A DNA stretch of 10,743 nt from Halanaerobium sp. (GCA_003070825.1 QBLP01000049.1:1-10743); one strand, 5' to 3'. Shown: positions 1 through 7,256, counted from the stretch's first letter. The notes: generated by a model not told the origin, from the letters alone. Translations and numbers: made by a program.

Positions 1-118
1 AATAAAGAGATAACTTGATTCAAACGGTGCTATTTAGATTTCACAACATTTGTCAAAGAGCCAAATTATAATATAATTAGCTAAAATAAATAAAATTTGG
101 ACATTTATTTACAAAACC

Positions 119-139
119 GACAGGTACCGGGTACCTGTC
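119..139. repeat. REP-like palindrome, copy 1, 3' of kdsC
   Basis: Two perfect 10-base arms (GACAGGTACC and GGTACCTGTC) flank a single central base, so the RNA can fold with about 9 pairs and a 3-nt loop. The first arm begins at 119 and the second ends at 139, 12 nt past the kdsC stop codon. The core GTACCGGGTACCTG (124-137) matches 13 of 14 bases of the hairpin arm at 7326-7339, so this is one member of a dispersed family within the window. On the minus strand it is followed by GGTTTTG, a poor U-tract, so any terminator function for kdsC is uncertain. Confidence 0.75.
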
Positions 140-151
140 AGTATAGTGAAA

Positions 152-664
152 TTAATTTTCTTTTTCCGTAAAACTTTCTATTATTTTGTAATAATCTCCT
201 TTAGTTTTTAAAAGATGAGTTAAAATCTCTCTGACTGCTCCATTACCACCGTTAAATTTAGATATCAGATCACAAACTTCTTTAACTTCTTCTGCAGCGT
301 CTGCCGGGCAAGCTGCAAATCTGGCCTCTTTCATTACCGGTAAATCATTTAAGTCATCACCTAGATAAGCTAAATTACTATAATTAATTTCCTTTTCTTC
401 CATCAGCTTTTCTAAAGCCTGTTTTTTATTTCTAACACCCTGATAATATTCTTTTATTCCCAGCTCAGCTGCTCTACGAGCTACAACTTCGGATTTCCGA
501 CCGGTCATGATTATCACGTCATAATCCATTTTTATCGCAGCTACTATTATCAAACCATCTTTAACATTAAAAGCTTTAAATTCATTTTTGCCATTATCTA
601 AATAAACTTTGCCGTCTGTCAGTGTACCATCAACATCCAAAAAAATTGTATTAATATCTTTCAC
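152..664 (-). CDS. kdsC: KdsC-like HAD phosphatase (3-deoxy-D-manno-octulosonate 8-phosphate phosphatase)
   Basis: The protein is 170 aa, the usual size for KdsC. It is a cap-less HAD phosphatase, and family members remove phosphate from Kdo-8-phosphate in the cytoplasm during synthesis of the LPS inner-core sugar Kdo. HAD motif I is DVDGTLTDG at 10-18 (nucleophile D10, acid/base D12), motif II is MTGRKS at 53-58, the motif III lysine is near 80-81, and motif IV is GDDLND at 102-107. GGNGAVRE at 139-146 is the KdsC-type C-terminal signature. I chose a GTG start at 664 because GGAGG lies 7 nt before it; a longer frame to a TTG at 697 would put the ribosome site inside the gene. No other Kdo gene is adjacent. 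Related HAD enzymes on acylneuraminate or KDN pathways (for example the phosphatase half of NeuA/CMP-sialate systems) share these motifs, so the exact substrate is inferred. Confidence 0.88.
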   Translation of the reverse strand: MKDINTIFLDVDGTLTDGKVYLDNGKNEFKAFNVKDGLIIVAAIKMDYDVIIMTGRKSEVVARRAAELGIKEYYQGVRNKKQALEKLMEEKEINYSNLAYLGDDLNDLPVMKEARFAACPADAAEEVKEVCDLISKFNGGNGAVREILTHLLKTKGDYYKIIESFTEKEN

Positions 665-752
665 TCTGATCCCTCCATTTATAATCAAAAAGAACAAAAT
701 GGCCTTCGGACAATCTGTAATATAGTAAGGTTAAATTTTGTTGATAGCGGAA

Positions 753-780
753 ATTATGAAACTATAAAGATTATCCACAA
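753..780 (-). promoter_or_regulatory. weak candidate promoter for kdsC
   Basis: On the minus strand TTGTGG (775-780) and CATAAT (753-758) are separated by 16 bp. This is a 4/6 and a 5/6 match to sigma-A elements, about 90 nt upstream of the kdsC GTG. The -35 overlaps a 9-mer TTATCCACA (771-779, plus strand) that matches the DnaA-box consensus. AT-rich DNA offers several such matches, so this is only the best candidate I saw in the 665-884 gap. The rest of that gap holds nothing else I can name. Confidence 0.25.
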
Positions 781-884
781 CAAACCATCAGGTATAATTT
801 CCTAGCTAATAAAAATATGTATAAACTACATTTATTATATGTTCTTAGAAAGCATTCTGCAATGTTTGCCGCTAAATCACCAAA

Positions 885-906
885 CCCCCAGCGTTTAAAC
901 TGAGGG
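885..906 (-). terminator. hairpin terminator after the DMT transporter
   Basis: In the minus-strand transcript, CCCTCAG and CTGGGGG pair over 7 positions, one of them G-U, around the 8-nt loop TTTAAACG. The loop is followed by TTTGGTG. The hairpin begins 22 nt after the transporter stop. The wobble pair forms only in the minus-strand RNA (plus-strand RNA would have a C-A mismatch), which supports this orientation. The U-run is short, so efficiency is uncertain. Confidence 0.6.
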
Positions 907-928
907 CAATATTAAATAATTTATTATT

Positions 929-1831
929 TTAGATAGTACTTTTCTGCTTTTCCTTTTTTAATTTTAATTCAGCTGCTTTCTCTGCCACTTCTTTTTCCTT
1001 GGCCCGATAATTTAAATAACCGGCTGAGATAATTAATACAGCACCGAATACTGAAAATAGATCCGGCATCTCCTGAAATAAAAGCAGTCCGAAAATTGAA
1101 GAGAAAACAATATTCGCATAAGTATAAATTGAAAGTTCTCCCGCCTCTGCATGCCGATAGGCATTGGTCATAAATAACTGAGCTGCTGCTGCAAATAATC
1201 CTAAAGCTAATAGGGCTGCTGCCTGGATAGCTGTAGGAATTACAAAACTACCGCTGAGCAAAAACGGTATCATTGCCAGAGTTGAAAAAAGACTGAAATA
1301 AAAAACTACTGCAGCTGCTGAATCAGTTTTGCGCAGCTGTCTAACTATTGTATATGCAATTCCCGCAAATAAACTGGACATTAAAGCAATTAAAGAAGGT
1401 ATTAAATTAGAATCAAAACCCGGTCTAATTACCAGTATAGCGCCTAAGGCTGCTGTTACTAAAGCAATTAGCTGTTTTTTGCTAACCTTCTCTTTTAAGA
1501 ATAAAGCTGCAAAGATCATTACAAAAAACGGGGACATCTTATTTAAAATTACTGCATCAGATAGTTTAATATTTGCCAGGGCATAAAAATAGGCTGCAAT
1601 TCCTAAAACACCAAAGATACTGCGTAAGATTAAAAGCTTTTTATTATTTCCGGTCAGTGAGCTGCCGCTTTTTTTGACAAGACTGAAGGCAATAAAAATA
1701 CCAACTAGATTTCTAAAAAATATCTTTTCTGCTGTCGGCATATCACCTAAAAATTTAACTGCAGCTGCCATCATCGCAAAAAAGAGTGACGATAAAAGTA
1801 TATAGGTTATTCCTTTTTTTCTGTTTTCCAT
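929..1831 (-). CDS. DMT superfamily (EamA-type) membrane transporter
   Basis: The 300-aa protein has about ten hydrophobic segments, at roughly 9-29, 38-53, 69-88, 95-113, 121-137, 145-165, 173-195, 205-224, 235-253 and 258-275. They form two repeated EamA halves, the normal size and plan for drug/metabolite transporters in the inner membrane. The first half ends with the typical LKEKVSKKQLIALVTAALGAILV stretch (112 onward, split here: LKEKVSKK then QLIALV). A lysine/glutamate-rich cytoplasmic tail follows from 276. The substrate cannot be read from sequence; family members move amino acids, sugars, nucleotides or metabolites. I chose the ATG at 1831 because AGGTGG lies 5-6 nt before it; a GTG at 1840 is in frame but sits inside that ribosome site. 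The gene has its own promoter with a Fur-like box and a long leader, so it looks singly transcribed and possibly metal-regulated. Confidence 0.85.
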   Translation of the reverse strand: MENRKKGITYILLSSLFFAMMAAAVKFLGDMPTAEKIFFRNLVGIFIAFSLVKKSGSSLTGNNKKLLILRSIFGVLGIAAYFYALANIKLSDAVILNKMSPFFVMIFAALFLKEKVSKKQLIALVTAALGAILVIRPGFDSNLIPSLIALMSSLFAGIAYTIVRQLRKTDSAAAVVFYFSLFSTLAMIPFLLSGSFVIPTAIQAAALLALGLFAAAAQLFMTNAYRHAEAGELSIYTYANIVFSSIFGLLLFQEMPDLFSVFGAVLIISAGYLNYRAKEKEVAEKAAELKLKKEKQKSTI

Positions 1832-1884
1832 TGTTTCCACCTCATCTTATAGTCTTATAAACTTATTGAGTTATTGACAAAATT

Positions 1885-1907
1885 CGACAGGTTCACGGTG
1901 CATGAAC
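1885..1907. repeat. possible degenerate third copy of the REP-like element
   Basis: The segment starts with CGACAGGT, the same eight bases that open copy 1 at 118-125. It keeps a GGT-C-TG-C pattern in its second half, but its arms have changed to GTTCA (1891-1895) and TGAAC (1903-1907). It lies in the leader of the DMT transporter. Its membership in the family is an inference from this partial match only. Confidence 0.25.
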
Positions 1908-1940
1908 ACAAATGAACATAAACAAACAAAAGCAAACAAA
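1901..1940. promoter_or_regulatory. four tandem 10-bp AACA repeats (possible operator array)
   Basis: Four consecutive decamers read CATGAACACA, AATGAACATA, AACAAACAAA and AGCAAACAAA, with AACA at 1905, 1915, 1925 and 1935. The period is exactly 10 bp, about one helical turn. On the minus strand the units begin TGTTY. Tandem direct repeats of this period resemble operators of DeoR-family repressors. The array lies about 30-70 nt downstream of the predicted transcript start of the DMT gene, so a bound protein could block elongation. It is followed by the palindrome TTCATGAA at 1943-1950. No regulator gene is nearby. Confidence 0.45.
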
Positions 1941-1960
1941 AATTCATGAAAGAAAGTCAT

Positions 1961-1975
1961 TGAGATTCATTATCA
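1961..1975. promoter_or_regulatory. Fur-like (metalloregulator) box
   Basis: On the minus strand TGATAATGAATCTCA matches the 7-1-7 Fur box TGATAATNATTATCA at 12 of 14 fixed positions. The left half is perfect and the right half is 5 of 7. It begins 2 bp past the -10 hexamer and covers the expected transcription start of the DMT transporter, a normal place for repression. PerR or Zur boxes have a similar form, so the metal is not certain, although the TGATAAT half favours Fur. Confidence 0.55.
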
Positions 1976-1977
1976 TT

Positions 1978-2006
1978 ATTATATAGATTATTTGCTTTTA
2001 TGTAAA
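1978..2006 (-). promoter_or_regulatory. sigma-A-type promoter of the DMT transporter
   Basis: The minus strand has TTTACA (2001-2006) and a perfect TATAAT (1978-1983) at the optimal spacing of 17 bp. It is the strongest promoter match in the window. Transcription should start near 1971, inside the Fur-like box, giving a leader of about 140 nt before the ATG at 1831. The -35 lies only 3 bp from the sufU terminator, so the two units are back to back. Confidence 0.7.
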
Positions 2007-2008
2007 GT

Positions 2009-2035
2009 AAAAACTCCACCTTTTGGTGAAGTTTT
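2009..2035 (-). terminator. Rho-independent terminator of the suf operon
   Basis: In minus-strand RNA AAAACTTCACC and GGTGGAGTTTT pair over 11 positions, one of them a G-U wobble, around a 4-base AAAA loop. The run TTTTT ends at 2009. It starts 19 nt after the sufU stop. This is a compact, well-formed terminator that separates suf from the next transcription unit. Confidence 0.85.
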
Positions 2036-2054
2036 TAAAATCAGTTTTCAAATT

Positions 2055-2486
2055 TTAGTTTCGCTCATTCAAAGCCTCTTTAAGTGTATGCCAGGATAAA
2101 ACTGCACATTTAACCCTGGCCGGCATGTTAGAAATATTCTTTAAAGCCACTGCATCTTTTAGCTTTCTTAATTCCTGCTGATCTTCTATATCTTTTTTGA
2201 TCATCGCAATAAAAGTTTCAACAAGATCCAGTGCTTCTTCGATGCTTTTACCTTTAATTAAATCAATCATGATTGAAGTTGAAGCCTGCGAAATCGCACA
2301 GCCGCTGCCCGTAAAAGCTGCATCGCTGATAGTATCACCATCAAATTTAAGCTCCAGAGTTATATCATCTCCACAGCTTGGATTGTGACCATGCTCACTC
2401 AAATCTGCAGCTTCTAATGAATGTTTATTGCGGCTGTTTTTATTGTGTTCCATTATCAATTCTGTATAAACTGAATCAAGATCCAT
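2055..2486 (-). CDS. sufU: SufU, zinc-dependent sulfur-transfer protein
   Basis: The 143-aa protein belongs to the IscU-like fold family. In Firmicutes SufU accepts persulfide sulfur from SufS and passes it to SufBCD. C38 and D40 (NPSCGD, 35-40), C63 (GSGCAIS, 61-66-ish) and C127 (ARVKCAVL) match the three cysteines and one aspartate that bind zinc in Bacillus subtilis SufU. The insertion between the second and third cysteine relative to classical IscU fits SufU rather than a scaffold IscU. The ATG at 2486 has GGAGG 9 nt upstream. Its first 11 nt overlap the 3' end of sufS, so translation is probably coupled. It is the last gene of the suf operon and is followed by a clear terminator. A scaffold role is the older, less likely annotation. 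Confidence 0.93.
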   Translation of the reverse strand: MDLDSVYTELIMEHNKNSRNKHSLEAADLSEHGHNPSCGDDITLELKFDGDTISDAAFTGSGCAISQASTSIMIDLIKGKSIEEALDLVETFIAMIKKDIEDQQELRKLKDAVALKNISNMPARVKCAVLSWHTLKEALNERN

Positions 2487-3750
2487 AACCAAAAACCTCC
2501 CTTACTTTCTCCAGTGATTCCAGGAAGCGGTCCACTTCTGCTTTTGTATTATAGAGATAAAAACTTATTCGCCCGGTGGAATTAATCTGATAGTAGTGCA
2601 TTAACGGTTGAGCGCAGTGATGGCCAGAACGGATAGCAATCCCCTCACTGTCAACTATTGTAGCCAAATCATGAGAGTGAACATCTTTAATATTAAAAGA
2701 TATAATTCCACCGCGATTTTCTAAATCCAGCGGCCCGGCTATCTCGACATAGTCCAGTTTCTTCATTTTATTAAGGGCATAGGCTGTTAATTCAAGCTCA
2801 TGTTCCTTAATTTTATCCAGTCCTATCTCTTCTAAATATTCAATTGCTGCCTGTAAACCCACTGCACCTTCCACATTGGGAGTACCGGCTTCAAATTTTT
2901 CAGGAAGTGGAGCATAAGTAGAAACCTGTTCTTTTACATATTCTATCATACCTCCGCCTTTTAGAAAAGGAGGTAATTCATCTAAAAGATCTTTTTTTCC
3001 ATAAAGTACACCAATCCCCATTGGTCCCAGCATCTTATGACCGGAAAAAGCATAAAAATCAGCATCTAAATCTCTAACATCAGTCTTAATATGAGGAGCC
3101 CCCTGCGCACCATCAACAACAACTAAAGCACCCTTTTGATGGGCAAGTTCTGCCATTTCTTTAATCGGGTTAATTACCCCACTCACATTTGACATCTGGG
3201 AGATGCTAAAAATCTTAGTTTTTTCTGTCAGTTTTTCTTTAAGCTCTGCCAGTGGAATTCTATAATTTTGATCTGGATATAAGAATTTTAAATTCAAATT
3301 TTTTCTCTCAGCCAGCTGCTGCCAGGGAAGAATATTACTGTGGTGCTCAAGCACAGAGATTAAAATTTCATCTCCCGCTTCAACAAAAGCTTCCAGGCTA
3401 TTTGCCAGCAGATTTAGGGATTCTGTAGTATTCCGGGTAAAAATAACTTCTTCTGCTTTTTCGGCATTGATAAAATCCCTGACCTTAGCTCTGGCCTTTT
3501 CGTAAGCTTCGGTAGCGCGAACACTTAAAGTGTGAGCACCCCGATGAGGATTAGCATTAATTGTACGGTTATAATTATCCACTGCAGCTAAAACAGCTTC
3601 CGGTTTTTGGGTTGTAGCCGCATTATCAAAGTAAACAAGATCTTTACCATTAATCTGCTGCTTTAAAATTGGGAAATCAGCTTTATATTTTTCGACAAAA
3701 TTCTGGTCACTTTTATTTTCTTTAACTGCGGATTCTTGTTTTGACATCAT
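2476..3750 (-). CDS. sufS: SufS, type II cysteine desulfurase
   Basis: This is a PLP-dependent enzyme that turns L-cysteine into alanine and leaves a persulfide on its own cysteine, feeding Fe-S cluster assembly. The length is 424 aa, close to the usual 405-410 with a short polar N-terminal extension (1-20). Visible key residues are NAATTQKP near the N-terminus (43-50), H136-H137 near the cofactor, D213 (VVDGAQ), the PLP-binding lysine K239 in SGHKMLGP, and the catalytic C379 in RSGHHCAQP (374-382). That last sequence is the group II (SufS/CsdA) form. I chose the ATG at 3750, which has AGGA about 10 nt upstream. A second ATG follows immediately at 3747, so the start is uncertain by one codon. 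The start lies 29 nt inside the 3' end of sufD, and the stop overlaps sufU, which points to tightly coupled expression with its acceptor. Confidence 0.95.
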   Translation of the reverse strand: MMSKQESAVKENKSDQNFVEKYKADFPILKQQINGKDLVYFDNAATTQKPEAVLAAVDNYNRTINANPHRGAHTLSVRATEAYEKARAKVRDFINAEKAEEVIFTRNTTESLNLLANSLEAFVEAGDEILISVLEHHSNILPWQQLAERKNLNLKFLYPDQNYRIPLAELKEKLTEKTKIFSISQMSNVSGVINPIKEMAELAHQKGALVVVDGAQGAPHIKTDVRDLDADFYAFSGHKMLGPMGIGVLYGKKDLLDELPPFLKGGGMIEYVKEQVSTYAPLPEKFEAGTPNVEGAVGLQAAIEYLEEIGLDKIKEHELELTAYALNKMKKLDYVEIAGPLDLENRGGIISFNIKDVHSHDLATIVDSEGIAIRSGHHCAQPLMHYYQINSTGRISFYLYNTKAEVDRFLESLEKVREVFGYGS

Positions 3751-4912
3751 TAATAACACTTCCTTTAAGGTCATTAAGAGGTATTTTAGCAAAAATTGGG
3801 TTAAAAGCAGCTTCTACCATTAGCTGTTTGGCTTCTGCTTTAGTCAGACCTCTGCTCATTAGATAAAATAAGAGCTGTTCATCAATCTGGCCTGCACTTA
3901 CAGCATGTTCTCCCTCCACATTATCTTCCTCAGAAAACAATGCTGGTATGGAATCAGAATCAACTGTTTTATCTAAAAGCAGAACCTCTTCCTTTTCTGA
4001 TCCTTTTGCCTGGCCCGCACCTTTCTGAAAATATAAATCACCTCTAAAAACTTTCTGAGCCCTATCTTTCAAAACACCTTTGCTTTCAATTTTACTGCTG
4101 CTGTGGCGTCCCTGATGATTCATTTTAAATCCTAGATCCAGCTTGCGGTCGCCGTCAGCAAAATAAACTGAACTTATGCTGGCTCTGCTGCCGGCATTCA
4201 TTAGGGTGTTTTCATTATTAGTAACTGAATTTCTGCCGCCCAGTTCAATTGGAATCCAGTTTAGCTCTCCCTGATTGGAAACCAGAGAAATATTACTGTC
4301 AAAGTTATCACTCTGATCATTAAAACGCTGCACCTTAACAATATTTAAAACAGCGTTATCTTTAACAATTACTCTGGTTAAACCATTATGAAAAGCTTCT
4401 AAGTTTTGATCCTGCATTCTATAGTCAAAAACTACCGTTAGGCTTGAATTTTCTTCAGCCACGATTAAATTATTATCAATTAAAACAGGATTTTCCTGAT
4501 CAAGTTGATAAAAAATCTCAACTGGTAATTTTAATTTAACATTTTTTGGAGCTTTAATAAAAAGACCAGTATTGTAAAATGCTTCGGCCATCGTCAGATA
4601 CTTGGCATCAAGCCCCTGATTACCTTTTTTGACCTTTTTATCTTTAAACTGATCCAGATAATTTAAAATTTCTTCTTCATTATTTAGATTATCTGTCATT
4701 CTTTTGATCAGCAGCTCATCCTGACCCTTTTTTTCTTTTAAATATTCCTTATTATAAGGATTGTATTCTGGAAACTGATAGTCAATTAAATTTATTCGCT
4801 TATAATCACCCTGAGCCAAATATTTAAAATGATCAAAACTTTCTCTTCTTCTGCTGCTTAATAGTTTTGACTGGCCGGTGGTTAAATTATCTACTAATTT
4901 TTTATTGTACAT
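3722..4912 (-). CDS. sufD: SufD, Fe-S assembly scaffold subunit
   Basis: SufD is the partner of SufB in the SufBC2D complex that builds and hands over Fe-S clusters. The protein is 396 aa. Its N-terminal helical part (1-120) is variable, a beta-helix core spans about 130-330, and the C-terminal SufBD domain carries EGEHAVSAGQIDEQLLFYLM (333-352) with the conserved histidine H336 followed by SRGLTKAEA. I see no cysteine anywhere in it, consistent with the cluster-building thiols lying on SufB. AGGTG sits 7 nt before the ATG at 4912, and only 10 nt separate it from the sufB stop. It was distinguished from SufB by its shorter length and divergent N-terminus. Confidence 0.93.
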   Translation of the reverse strand: MYNKKLVDNLTTGQSKLLSSRRRESFDHFKYLAQGDYKRINLIDYQFPEYNPYNKEYLKEKKGQDELLIKRMTDNLNNEEEILNYLDQFKDKKVKKGNQGLDAKYLTMAEAFYNTGLFIKAPKNVKLKLPVEIFYQLDQENPVLIDNNLIVAEENSSLTVVFDYRMQDQNLEAFHNGLTRVIVKDNAVLNIVKVQRFNDQSDNFDSNISLVSNQGELNWIPIELGGRNSVTNNENTLMNAGSRASISSVYFADGDRKLDLGFKMNHQGRHSSSKIESKGVLKDRAQKVFRGDLYFQKGAGQAKGSEKEEVLLLDKTVDSDSIPALFSEEDNVEGEHAVSAGQIDEQLLFYLMSRGLTKAEAKQLMVEAAFNPIFAKIPLNDLKGSVINDVKTRIRS

Positions 4913-4922
4913 CTCATATCAC

Positions 4923-6326
4923 CTATCCTATAGTCCCTTCGAGTTCAAGGTTGATTAGATTATTTAATTCAACTGCATATTCTAATGGTAATTCACTGGC
5001 AATTGGCTCCACAAAGCCGCGGACAATCATGGCCTTTGCTTCCTCTTCGCTGATTCCTCTGCTCATCAGATAGAAAACAGCTTCCTCACTAATTCGTCCA
5101 ACCTTTGCTTCATGGCCGATATCAATATCATCAGTCTGCAGTTTCATAATCGGTAAAGTATCTGATTTCGACTCATTATCCAGCATCAGCGATTCACAGG
5201 AAACGGAAGCTTTTGCTCCATGAGCATTTCTAGTTGCTTTAAGCAGGCCGCGGTAATAAGCATGGCCGCCATCTTTAGCAATCGAGCGCGAATTGACTGT
5301 TGAAGTTGTATTTGGAGCGTCATGAATTACCTGAGCCCCGGTATCTAAATACTGTCCTTCAGCGGCAAAAGTAACCCCAGTAAACTCTGCTCTAGCTCTG
5401 GCTCCTTTTAAAATACTCATTGGATAAAGCATTGATACTTTTGAGCCAAAAGAACCAGAAACCCACTCAATAACGCCATCTTCTTCTACTAAAGCTCTTT
5501 TGGTATTTAAATTATACATATTACGGGACCAGTTCTCTATTGTACTATAGCGAAGTTTGGCACCTTTATTTACAAATAATTCTACAGCACCTGCATGGAG
5601 ATTATTAACCGAATATTTTGGGGCTGAGCAGCCTTCAATAAAGTGAGCATTTGCTCCCTCTTCCAAAATAATCAGAGTATGCTCAAACTGACCTGAGCCA
5701 GGTGCATTCTGACGGAAATAAGACTGGAGAGGAATATTTACATCTACTCCTGCTGGAACATAAACAAATGATCCACCTGACCAGACAGCTCCATGCAGAG
5801 CTGAAAATTTGTGATCATTAGGTGTGATTAATTTCATAAAGTGTTGTTTGACTAAATCCTCATGTTCTTTAACAGCATTTTCCATATCCATATAAACAAC
5901 GCCCTGTTCAACCATTTCTTCTTTTAGATTGTGGTAAACAACCTCAGAATCATACTGAGCACCTACCCCGGCTAAAGATTCCTTTTCTGCCTCCGGAATT
6001 CCCAGAGCATCAAAGGTATTCTTAATTTCTTCCGGAACCTGATCCCAGTCACTCTGGAGATCAGCATCTGGCCTGACATAGGTAATAATATTATCCATAT
6101 CTAAATCAGAAATATCGGCTCCCCAGGTGGGAACCTCTTTATTCTTATATATTTCTAAGGCTTTCAACCTGAATTTCAGCATCCATTCTGGTTCATCTTT
6201 TTCTCTAGAAATTTCTTTTATTACTTCAGGAGTTAACCCCTTAGCAGATTGATAACGATGTTTTGCTACATTTTTTTCTTCATGCAGACTGCGGTCAATG
6301 TCATTGACTTCTGTCTTTTCGCCCAT
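4923..6326 (-). CDS. sufB: SufB, Fe-S cluster scaffold subunit
   Basis: SufB is the main scaffold protein of the cytoplasmic SufBC2D complex and is where sulfur and iron are combined. At 467 aa it has the usual size. The N-terminal part includes PEWMLKFRLKALE (46-58). The central region includes HGAVWSGGSFVYVPAGV (178-194) and FIEGCSAP with C233. The C-terminal core holds VSCESL with C377, then DIGHEAKVGRISEEAVFYLM (402-421) and SRGISEEEA. The pattern follows the Bacillus type more closely than the E. coli one, which has extra cysteines. GGGAGG lies 8 nt before the ATG at 6326. A 100-nt spacer separates it from sufC; I see only a weak promoter-like pair there (TTGATC, 17 bp, TTTAAG), so it is probably read from the sufC promoter. 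Confidence 0.96.
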   Translation of the reverse strand: MGEKTEVNDIDRSLHEEKNVAKHRYQSAKGLTPEVIKEISREKDEPEWMLKFRLKALEIYKNKEVPTWGADISDLDMDNIITYVRPDADLQSDWDQVPEEIKNTFDALGIPEAEKESLAGVGAQYDSEVVYHNLKEEMVEQGVVYMDMENAVKEHEDLVKQHFMKLITPNDHKFSALHGAVWSGGSFVYVPAGVDVNIPLQSYFRQNAPGSGQFEHTLIILEEGANAHFIEGCSAPKYSVNNLHAGAVELFVNKGAKLRYSTIENWSRNMYNLNTKRALVEEDGVIEWVSGSFGSKVSMLYPMSILKGARARAEFTGVTFAAEGQYLDTGAQVIHDAPNTTSTVNSRSIAKDGGHAYYRGLLKATRNAHGAKASVSCESLMLDNESKSDTLPIMKLQTDDIDIGHEAKVGRISEEAVFYLMSRGISEEEAKAMIVRGFVEPIASELPLEYAVELNNLINLELEGTIG

Positions 6327-6426
6327 CTAAAATACCTCCCTGTTCTCAAAACATTTAAATCTATCTTAAAAATACTTAATTTCCCCAGATCAATTTGCTA
6401 GACAGAGTGACAGCTAAAAATCTGTA

Positions 6427-7203
6427 CTAACAGTTACTTTTAGAATTACTCTCATCTAAAGCTTCTTCTTTATATCTGGCAAAACCTTCTTTTTCAATTT
6501 CTGCTGCCAGCTCCATATTCCCTGATTTGGCAATTCTACCATCAACCAGCACATGTACATAATCAGGTTTTAGATAGTCTAAAATCTTATTATGGTGGGT
6601 AATTATTATCATTGCATTATCTTCAGAAGCCAGTTTTTTAATTCCTTCTGCAACAGTCTTGGTTGCATCAACATCCAGTCCAGAATCAGTTTCATCTAAA
6701 ATAGCAAGTTTTGGTTCTAAAACTGCCATCTGCAGAATTTCATTTTTCTTTTTCTCTCCACCAGAAAAGCCTTTATTTAAATAGCGATCTGCATATGATT
6801 GATCAATATTAAGCAGATTCATTTTTTCTTCCAGAAGAAATTTAAAGTCAAAAATACTCTGCTGTTCTCCGCTAACTGCAGTTTTAGCAGTCCGCAGAAA
6901 ATTTTCCACGGTTACTCCTGGAATTTCCTGAGGATATTGAAATGATAAGAAAATCCCCTTCTTGGCCCTTTTATCAACAGCAAGTTGATTAATGTTTTCA
7001 CCTTCAAATTCGATATTTCCCTTTATAATCTTGTGTTCTGGGTGACCCATCAAAACATTTGCTAGAGTTGATTTTCCAGCTCCATTGGGACCCATAATTA
7101 CATGAATTTCACCTTTATTAACTTCTAAATCAATTCCATTTAATATTTTTTCTTCTTCAACTTTTGATTCCAGATTACAAATTTTAAGCAATTTTTTATC
7201 CAT
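6427..7203 (-). CDS. sufC: SufC, ATPase of the SufBCD complex
   Basis: SufC is an ABC-type ATPase without membrane segments. It dimerises and drives shape changes in SufB-SufD during cluster assembly. At 258 aa it shows Walker A GPNGAGKST (38-46), the Q-loop Q89 in SFQYPQEIPGV (a SufC hallmark), the signature FSGGEKKKNE (146-155), Walker B LAILDETDSGLD (167-178) with catalytic E171, and the switch histidine H203 in ITHH. The ATG at 7203 follows AAAGGAG with a long 12-nt spacing; no better in-frame start is near. It is the first gene of the operon. The order C-B-D-S-U differs from the C-D-S-U-B order of Bacillus subtilis. The tail after about 245 is polar and ends in a cysteine. Confidence 0.97.
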   Translation of the reverse strand: MDKKLLKICNLESKVEEEKILNGIDLEVNKGEIHVIMGPNGAGKSTLANVLMGHPEHKIIKGNIEFEGENINQLAVDKRAKKGIFLSFQYPQEIPGVTVENFLRTAKTAVSGEQQSIFDFKFLLEEKMNLLNIDQSYADRYLNKGFSGGEKKKNEILQMAVLEPKLAILDETDSGLDVDATKTVAEGIKKLASEDNAMIIITHHNKILDYLKPDYVHVLVDGRIAKSGNMELAAEIEKEGFARYKEEALDESNSKSNC

Positions 7204-7256
7204 AATCTATGTCATCTCCTTTATTAAAGTTATCTGCTCAGCATACTGCTATTTAT

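Noticed and set aside
50..77. Plus-strand TTGTCA-16-TATAAT pair resembling a promoter.
   Set aside because: It points into the 3' end of kdsC with no plus-strand gene ahead, and lies in very AT-rich DNA where TATAAT is common. An antisense or 3' regulatory RNA is possible but unsupported.
771..779. TTATCCACA, a perfect match to the DnaA-box consensus, between kdsC and the DMT gene.
   Set aside because: It is a single box with no cluster, no AT-rich unwinding element and no dnaA/dnaN nearby. One match in about 10 kb of AT-rich DNA is expected by chance.
1329..1586. Plus-strand open frame of 85 codons.
   Set aside because: It is antisense to the DMT transporter and its protein has no recognisable domain.
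2197..2388. Plus-strand open frame of 63 codons.
   Set aside because: It is antisense to the conserved sufU coding region.
4867..5073. Plus-strand open frame of 68 codons.
   Set aside because: It is antisense across the sufB-sufD junction, and both genes are well conserved there.
6327..6426. Possible internal promoter or RNA structure in the 100-nt sufC-sufB spacer.
   Set aside because: The best -35/-10 pair is 4/6 and 4/6, and the possible CAGAT/ATCTG stem is interrupted, so neither is convincing.
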